From positions 1 through 10,853 of the forward strand of contig JAEXXW010000223.1 in NCBI GenBank assembly GCA_023405565.1: 10,853 nucleotides of DNA. Reading direction: 5' to 3'. The notes below the pieces were generated by a model. That model saw nothing but the letters and a program-made list of their open reading frames with translations. It searched no databases and was not told the DNA's origin. The DNA comes from Pseudomonadota bacterium. GTDB lineage: Bacteria > Pseudomonadota > Alphaproteobacteria > Rhizobiales > Xanthobacteraceae. This document shows, piece by piece, positions 7,011-10,853 of this stretch. How positions within the stretch are numbered: the first letter of the stretch is position 1; each line of letters begins with the position of its first letter. Made by a program: the position numbers and the translations under genes.

Positions 7011-8201
7011 CTACTGGGCGCAATCGTTCGGCGGCGGCAGGCCGGCAAAACGATCCGCCATCCATTGCACAGCGGCGGTTGCCGTATCGCGCGCGATGAA
7101 GGCATGCCCCTTACCGGGCTCCATGATGACCTGAACCGCATTGCCGGCGATACATTGACGCTTCACATAGGCCAGCGTGACAGCGGGCCGCACCACATTG
7201 TCGGCCGTCCCTTGCGACATGAAGAGCGGAATTTCGCGCCTCAAAGGTCCTGGCGTGTTGCGGATCATGATCCCGCGCCAGGGCTGCACCTTGGTCAGGT
7301 CATCGACCGAAAGAAATTCACGATCCAGCGGACGCCCTGTCATCCCACGATCGAGAATATCGAAGATCGACTCGATGCATTCCTCAGCAAGACGATTCAC
7401 GGCAGGTATCGCTTGTGGCAGAACCACCTTTTCCATCGGCGCATTGAACACTCGCGCCCATGACCACAATGTCATCGCTGTCAGGTTCTTGCCGCCCGCA
7501 GTGTTGAAATCGTCGCGCATCAAGGTGCCGAGGTCTGTCGCTGGCGCTGCAGTAGCCACGCCCACAAGCTGCAGTTCCGGCGCATAACGCCGCGCCAATA
7601 GACCCGTATACAGCGCGGCGTGACCGCCTTGCGAATGGCCCCAGACCGCGAAGCGATCACCGGCTCCGACCGGCAGTTCACGTGCTGCGCGAACGGAATC
7701 GATCACGGCACGGCCTTCGCTCTCGCCGACAAGATAGGGATGTGGGCCCGCGGTACCGAGACCGGGATAATCCGTCGCAACGACCACATAACCGCGCTCG
7801 ATCATCTGGTGCAGGCCTTGCACACTCTGGAAGAAGGTCAGCGCCAGCGACGGGGCGCAATGCGGCACGACACCCGTGGTCGGATGTGCCCAGGCAACGA
7901 CAGGCCGCCCGCCGGGAGGCACCGGACCGACCGGCGCAATAACGACACTGGACACAGCAATCGGCTCGCCGCTCAGCCCCGTCGAACGATAAAGAATGCG
8001 CGTAGCGATCGCACCGAGCGGCGCACCGATCATCAGTTCCTGACGAATGATGCTGCCGGGCGGTCCGCTGACTTCGGCGGGTGACGCTGTGTAGAACGGC
8101 AATTGCGCTTGGGCGCTTGACACGGCGACGATGGGAATCGCCGCGCAAAACACAATCGCCCGCGCAATGATACCAAACAGATGTCGCCCCGACGGCCGCA
8201 T
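7011..8201 (-). CDS. Secreted lipase-family alpha/beta hydrolase
   Basis: Exported serine hydrolase of 396 residues, resembling the secretory lipase (LIP, PF03583-like) group that cleaves esters. The signal peptide covers residues 1-32: basic MRPSGRH, a hydrophobic core, then SAQAQ, with cleavage likely after Ala32. The presumed nucleophile is Ser190 in GHSQGG, the acid Asp334 in SQGTADNVV and the base His366 in GKGHAF. WAHPTTG (104-110) and ATDYPGLG (142-149) are further family-typical stretches. The longer open frame upstream of the chosen ATG lacks a signal peptide; the ATG at 8201 has an AGAGAG-type ribosome site about seven bases before it. It stands alone, with 106 bases after the MaoC gene and 109 before the flavoprotein gene, so it may be independently expressed. 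It could release an acid or alcohol that the importer then takes up, but this is inference. Confidence 0.88.
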   Translation of the reverse strand: MRPSGRHLFGIIARAIVFCAAIPIVAVSSAQAQLPFYTASPAEVSGPPGSIIRQELMIGAPLGAIATRILYRSTGLSGEPIAVSSVVIAPVGPVPPGGRPVVAWAHPTTGVVPHCAPSLALTFFQSVQGLHQMIERGYVVVATDYPGLGTAGPHPYLVGESEGRAVIDSVRAARELPVGAGDRFAVWGHSQGGHAALYTGLLARRYAPELQLVGVATAAPATDLGTLMRDDFNTAGGKNLTAMTLWSWARVFNAPMEKVVLPQAIPAVNRLAEECIESIFDILDRGMTGRPLDREFLSVDDLTKVQPWRGIMIRNTPGPLRREIPLFMSQGTADNVVRPAVTLAYVKRQCIAGNAVQVIMEPGKGHAFIARDTATAAVQWMADRFAGLPPPNDCAQ

Positions 8202-8307
8202 TGCCCGCTCTCTTTTGAAAAATCCCAACCAGAGAAGGTGCATTCTATCGCAGACCGTCATGACATCCGTGATGAAATTTATCGCTACAATAGTATGAGG
8301 CGATGGC

Positions 8308-8754
8308 TCACGTTGTCCGTCGCCGCAGCATATGAGCACAGCGCAATGTCAGGATCATTTCGTCGTGCTGATTCCAGCAGGGATGATCCATCGTCACGAC
8401 ACCCCGATCGGGCTTGGAGGACGAAATGCGCACATCGACGACCTCCGCCGCGGCGCGGATCGTATCGCCCGGACGCAACGGCTTCAGCCATTTGACGTGA
8501 TCCATACCGGGCGAGGCGATCACGGCTTCCGGCCACAGGTTCAGATCGAAGAATAGTCGCATCGACGCACTCAGCGTATGGAAGCCGGACGCAATCAATC
8601 CCCCGAAGGCCGACGTTTTAGCGGCAACAGGATCGACATGGTAATATTGCGGATCGAATTGCCTGGCGAAAGAGATGATATCCGCCTCTGTGATCGTCAT
8701 GCTGCCGGTCTCGAAGCGCTGCCCCACCTTCAGGTCGTCCAGATAAAGTCCCAT
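8308..8754 (-). CDS. MaoC-family (hot-dog fold) hydratase/dehydratase
   Basis: Cytoplasmic hot-dog protein of 148 residues, typical of single-domain MaoC/R-specific enoyl-CoA hydratases. The opening GLYLDDLKVGQRFETGSMTI followed by TEADIISFARQFDP is the usual N-terminal pattern, and the hydratase dyad is visible as Asp34 and His39 in FDPQYYHVD. GGLIASGFHTLS is the conserved central helix region, and MDHVKWLKPLRPGD is the typical second half. The start at 8754 has AAGGA six bases upstream; an ATG five codons earlier (8769) has no comparable site. It may hydrate an enoyl-CoA or similar unsaturated acid, but many single-domain MaoC proteins have no known substrate. It is divergent from ubiX across a 254-base intergenic region. 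The longer open frame reaching upstream is not coding-like at its N-terminus. Confidence 0.9.
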   Translation of the reverse strand: MGLYLDDLKVGQRFETGSMTITEADIISFARQFDPQYYHVDPVAAKTSAFGGLIASGFHTLSASMRLFFDLNLWPEAVIASPGMDHVKWLKPLRPGDTIRAAAEVVDVRISSSKPDRGVVTMDHPCWNQHDEMILTLRCAHMLRRRTT

Positions 8755-9008
8755 CGTCGTTCCTTGCATCCTTGCCTTGAATCCCTGCCTGCCGGCACTC
8801 CCTTTGTAGCCAACTTCGTGCCGGATCATCACCCCCTCCCCCCGCCTCTCCGTTTCGCGGGCGTCCGGTCGGAGGACCAAACAGATGCCCTGCCTGTGCC
8901 ATGCAAAGGTTAATGCAGGCGTCTCATGCGACGGCAACCCTCTACGCACTATCAGGCGACAGCCAGATATTGTAGGAAAGGCCAAGGCTCCATCGCAGTG
9001 CGTAACCA
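8755..9008. promoter_or_regulatory. Divergent intergenic region between the MaoC gene and ubiX
   Basis: This 254-base region must carry promoters for both directions. I see no convincing -35/-10 pair by eye. It includes a 7-bp inverted repeat, ccggcac (8792-8798) and gtgccgg (8818-8824), with a 19-base spacer in the leader of the MaoC gene, a pyrimidine-rich run (8831-8850), and an ATGCA direct repeat around 8902-8918. No gene is supported here. Confidence 0.4.
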
Positions 9009-9623
9009 ATGTCTGCCACATCGAAAAATCAGAAAGAATTGCCGCTGATCGTCGGAATCAGCGGGGCGTCCGGCGCGATTTACGGCGTCCGTATTCTTGA
9101 GGTGCTCCGAAAGGTTGGCATCCCCTCGCATCTCGTTATCTCGAAATCAGCCGCCATTACCCTGAAGGAAGAAGCGGATATATCGATCGACGACGTCCGC
9201 AAGCTCGCCGACGTGACCTATCCGATCGGCGATATCGGCGCGGCGATATCCTCCGGCTCGTTCCGCACACGCGGCATGGTTGTAGCCCCCTGCTCGGTTA
9301 GGACCGTGTCCGAGATCGCCTATGGCAGCACCGACAATCTCATCACCCGCGCAGCCGACGTGGTCCTGAAGGAACGCCGCCGCCTGGTCCTGGTGGTGCG
9401 GGAGACACCACTTCACACCGGCCACCTTCGCAGCATGCTGGCGGCGACCGAGAACGGCGCCATCATCATGCCACCGGTCCCTGCCTTCTATCATCGCCCG
9501 AAAACGATCGACGATATCGTCAACCAGACCGTGGGACGATGCCTCGACCTGTTCGATATCGACGCCGGTATCGTGAAGCGATGGCGTGACACGCCCGATG
9601 ATGACGGGCTGACCACATCATGA
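9009..9623 (+). CDS. ubiX: Flavin prenyltransferase UbiX
   Basis: Cytoplasmic enzyme that joins dimethylallyl phosphate to FMN, giving prenylated FMN, the cofactor of UbiD-type reversible decarboxylases. It has 204 residues, the normal size. The FMN loop GISGASGAIYGVR (16-28) is present. By comparison with Pseudomonas aeruginosa UbiX, the key residues Ser21, Glu55, Arg114, Lys121, Arg131, Glu132, Tyr161 and Arg177 are all conserved, and the SSGSF and PPVPAFYHRP motifs are intact. An in-frame stop (9003-9005) lies just upstream, so the ATG at 9009 is the earliest start; the ribosome site is weak. The stop overlaps the next gene as ATGA. No UbiD is in the window; the product could serve ubiquinone synthesis or an aromatic decarboxylase elsewhere. 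The extra ten polar N-terminal residues look unimportant. Confidence 0.96.
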   Translation: MSATSKNQKELPLIVGISGASGAIYGVRILEVLRKVGIPSHLVISKSAAITLKEEADISIDDVRKLADVTYPIGDIGAAISSGSFRTRGMVVAPCSVRTVSEIAYGSTDNLITRAADVVLKERRRLVLVVRETPLHTGHLRSMLAATENGAIIMPPVPAFYHRPKTIDDIVNQTVGRCLDLFDIDAGIVKRWRDTPDDDGLTTS

Positions 9624-10135
9624 TTACCGGCGAAGACTTCTGGGCGTTTTCGTTGTCGGTCTATCGGCAACCCGGTGTGCCGGAAGAATGTCTCGCCCTG
9701 CAGGGCAGTCTTGGCGCCGATGTGAATCTGCTGCTGCTGTGCGCCTATCTTGGCGCGAAGCAAAAAGCATTGCTGGATAAAGACGACATTGAAGCACTCG
9801 CTGCTGCCAGCTTGGCCTGGCATGTCGACATCGTGCGCAGCCTGCGTGCCGCACGTCAGGCGCTGAAGCCCTGGGAAGAGGGCCGCGATCAGAAACTGCA
9901 GGATAGCGCCCGGGTTTTACGCAGTGCCGTCAAGAAACTGGAACTCGATGCTGAACGCATCGAGCATGATCTGTTGGCGAACTGGGCAAGCGGGCGCACA
10001 TTCAGACTATCATCGCCTGACATTGCTGTGGATGCCAATGTCAGCGCGCTGATTGACCATTATCGGCGCGGTCTCGATGCCGCGCCGATGCCGGTGCATC
10101 TCATCGCAGCAGCCGTCGCGCTTGCCGCGCGTTAA
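9620..10135 (+). CDS. TIGR02444/DUF2390 family protein of unknown function
   Basis: A 171-residue, mostly helical, soluble protein with no signal peptide or membrane segment. The family signature is near the N-terminus: FWAFSLSVY (7-15), then GVPEECLALQ (19-28) and GADVNLLLLCAYLG (32-45). This matches my memory of the conserved TIGR02444 (DUF2390) family, which has no established function. A charged middle section (about 85-125) is predicted by eye to be a long helix. Its ATG overlaps the ubiX stop (ATGA), and no clear ribosome site precedes it, so it is probably translated by coupling to ubiX. That suggests a shared role, for example in quinone or flavin-related metabolism, but this is inference. 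The gene ends 35 bases before the convergent cytochrome gene, and I see no clear terminator in that gap. Confidence 0.88.
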   Translation: MITGEDFWAFSLSVYRQPGVPEECLALQGSLGADVNLLLLCAYLGAKQKALLDKDDIEALAAASLAWHVDIVRSLRAARQALKPWEEGRDQKLQDSARVLRSAVKKLELDAERIEHDLLANWASGRTFRLSSPDIAVDANVSALIDHYRRGLDAAPMPVHLIAAAVALAAR

Positions 10136-10170
10136 AGAAAACCTCGCCCCCGGCACACGCTTAATCGCAA

Positions 10171-10788
10171 TCAGTTCGGCGGGCACACGGCTCCCGTCTT
10201 GATCCAGGCTTCAACAAGTGCTCCGGCCTGCTGCTGCGTACCGGGAGCCGGTTGCCGTCCCGAACCCGGCGCCCAGGCCCAGCCGACCAATGTGTCGGTG
10301 CCGATGTGATGCGCGATCTCATCGAGCGAACGGTTGCCGTTACGTTTGCGATCCTTGATTTGATTGCAGATTTGACCGAGCGTCCTGCCTTCCCAACCCA
10401 TCTCGCGCGGCGCCAGATGCCATTCCGGATGGCCCGGCATACGACCCGGCTCGAAATTGGCCTTCTGGTGACAGTTGGAACAGCGCATCGATGGCAGACC
10501 GTGACCATCGGCACCGCGCTCGACCGGCGGCTGATGCAGCCGCGCCAAATCGCCCTGTCGCGGCTTGTCACCCGCGGGATGACAATTCACACAGCGCGCA
10601 TGGGTCAGAACCTTGCCAAGTTCTGTGAAATACGCCACCGAGCGTTGCTCAATGTCGGCGATGCTCTCGAAATGCTCTGGTGCAGCGAGCGTATTGGTCG
10701 CGGTCTGCGAAATGGCGTAGCTCGCCATCAGGCTCATCGCGACGGCCGCCACCGAAACGAGGATGCGAAATCGCGTGTCGGATGTCAT
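10171..10788 (-). CDS. Secreted diheme c-type cytochrome (isoquinoline 1-oxidoreductase subunit-like)
   Basis: A 205-residue exported electron-transfer protein. The N-terminus has an Arg-containing head and a hydrophobic stretch (residues 9-27), acting as a signal peptide or membrane anchor. Two haem c sites are visible, CVNCH (66-70) and CSNCH (103-107). Conserved blocks MPGHPEWHLAPREMGWEG and HIGTDTLVGWAW follow. This layout resembles proteins that databases label isoquinoline 1-oxidoreductase subunit in Bradyrhizobium relatives; I recall that label rather than having searched it. Such cytochromes would accept electrons from a periplasmic molybdenum hydroxylase. The start ATG overlaps the stop of the preceding gene (ATGA), so the partner is that truncated gene or one further out. 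Two more cysteines (about 141 and 202) may form a disulfide. It converges on the TIGR02444 gene. Confidence 0.85.
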   Translation of the reverse strand: MTSDTRFRILVSVAAVAMSLMASYAISQTATNTLAAPEHFESIADIEQRSVAYFTELGKVLTHARCVNCHPAGDKPRQGDLARLHQPPVERGADGHGLPSMRCSNCHQKANFEPGRMPGHPEWHLAPREMGWEGRTLGQICNQIKDRKRNGNRSLDEIAHHIGTDTLVGWAWAPGSGRQPAPGTQQQAGALVEAWIKTGAVCPPN

Positions 10789-10853
10789 GTGAGATACCGC
10801 TTGGCATCGGCAAGGATCACATCGCGGACGGCTTCGTGATATTTGATGTATCC
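10785..10853 (-). CDS. 3' end of an unidentified gene (last 22 codons)
   Basis: On the minus strand an open frame enters from the window edge, encodes GYIKYHEAVRDVILADAKRY and two further residues, and stops at a TGA that overlaps the cytochrome start as ATGA. The tight overlap, with a weak ribosome site for the cytochrome, argues that this is the real end of a co-transcribed upstream gene. The tail is charged and helical. I do not recognise the family from 22 residues. Confidence 0.6.
   Translation of the reverse strand, partial: GYIKYHEAVRDVILADAKRYLT

Noticed and set aside
8256..8263. 8-bp palindrome GTCATGAC before the lipase gene
   Set aside because: It is short, with no convincing promoter hexamers around it; likely chance.
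8885..9100. Small plus-strand open frame across the MaoC-ubiX gap
   Set aside because: It overlaps the ubiX start in another frame and shows no recognisable protein features.
1..10853. Search by eye for CRISPR arrays, insertion sequences, tRNA or rRNA genes
   Set aside because: No regularly spaced repeats, transposase-like frames, terminal inverted repeats or tRNA-like cloverleaf sequences were noticed.

Overview
The window looks like a chromosomal catabolic region of an alphaproteobacterium, most likely Hyphomicrobiales (Bradyrhizobium/Rhodoplanes-like). The grounds are the fairly high GC content, tightly packed operons with ATGA/GTGA overlaps, GTG starts, and the family mix (Liv-type ABC transporter, MaoC hydratase, UbiX, TIGR02444 protein, diheme cytochrome annotated in this group beside molybdenum hydroxylases). 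The genus is inferred, not shown.

Layout. Positions 1-3736, minus strand: a branched-chain-amino-acid-type (HAAT) ABC importer in the order binding protein, permease LivH, permease LivM, ATPase LivG (cut by the window edge). The three membrane/ATPase genes are coupled by 4-base overlaps. A GC-rich hairpin separates the binding-protein gene from livH. A plausible sigma70 promoter and a perfect 7-bp inverted repeat lie just before the binding-protein gene. Positions 3896-6901, minus strand: three closely spaced enzyme genes, namely a CrtI/PYROXD2-like flavoprotein, a classical short-chain dehydrogenase and a 3-hydroxyanthranilate 3,4-dioxygenase (NbaC/HAAO) with every catalytic residue intact. 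Positions 7011-8754, minus strand: a secreted lipase-family alpha/beta hydrolase and a MaoC-type hydratase, each apparently a separate unit. After a divergent intergenic region, 9009-10135 on the plus strand holds ubiX (flavin prenyltransferase) overlapping a TIGR02444/DUF2390 gene. Positions 10171-10853, minus strand, hold a secreted diheme c-type cytochrome overlapping the 3' end of an unidentified gene.

How the genes may work together (inference). The importer brings in a small organic acid or amide-like compound. The flavoprotein and SDR oxidise it. The HAAO-family enzyme opens an ortho-aminophenol-type ring. The usual kynurenine-pathway partners (kynureninase, kynurenine monooxygenase, aminocarboxymuconate-semialdehyde decarboxylase) are not in the window, so the dioxygenase may serve a different amino-aromatic or N-heteroaromatic pathway. 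The nearby UbiX and the cytochrome of a type annotated with isoquinoline oxidoreductase fit such a theme but do not prove it. No mobile elements, CRISPR arrays, tRNA or rRNA genes were seen.
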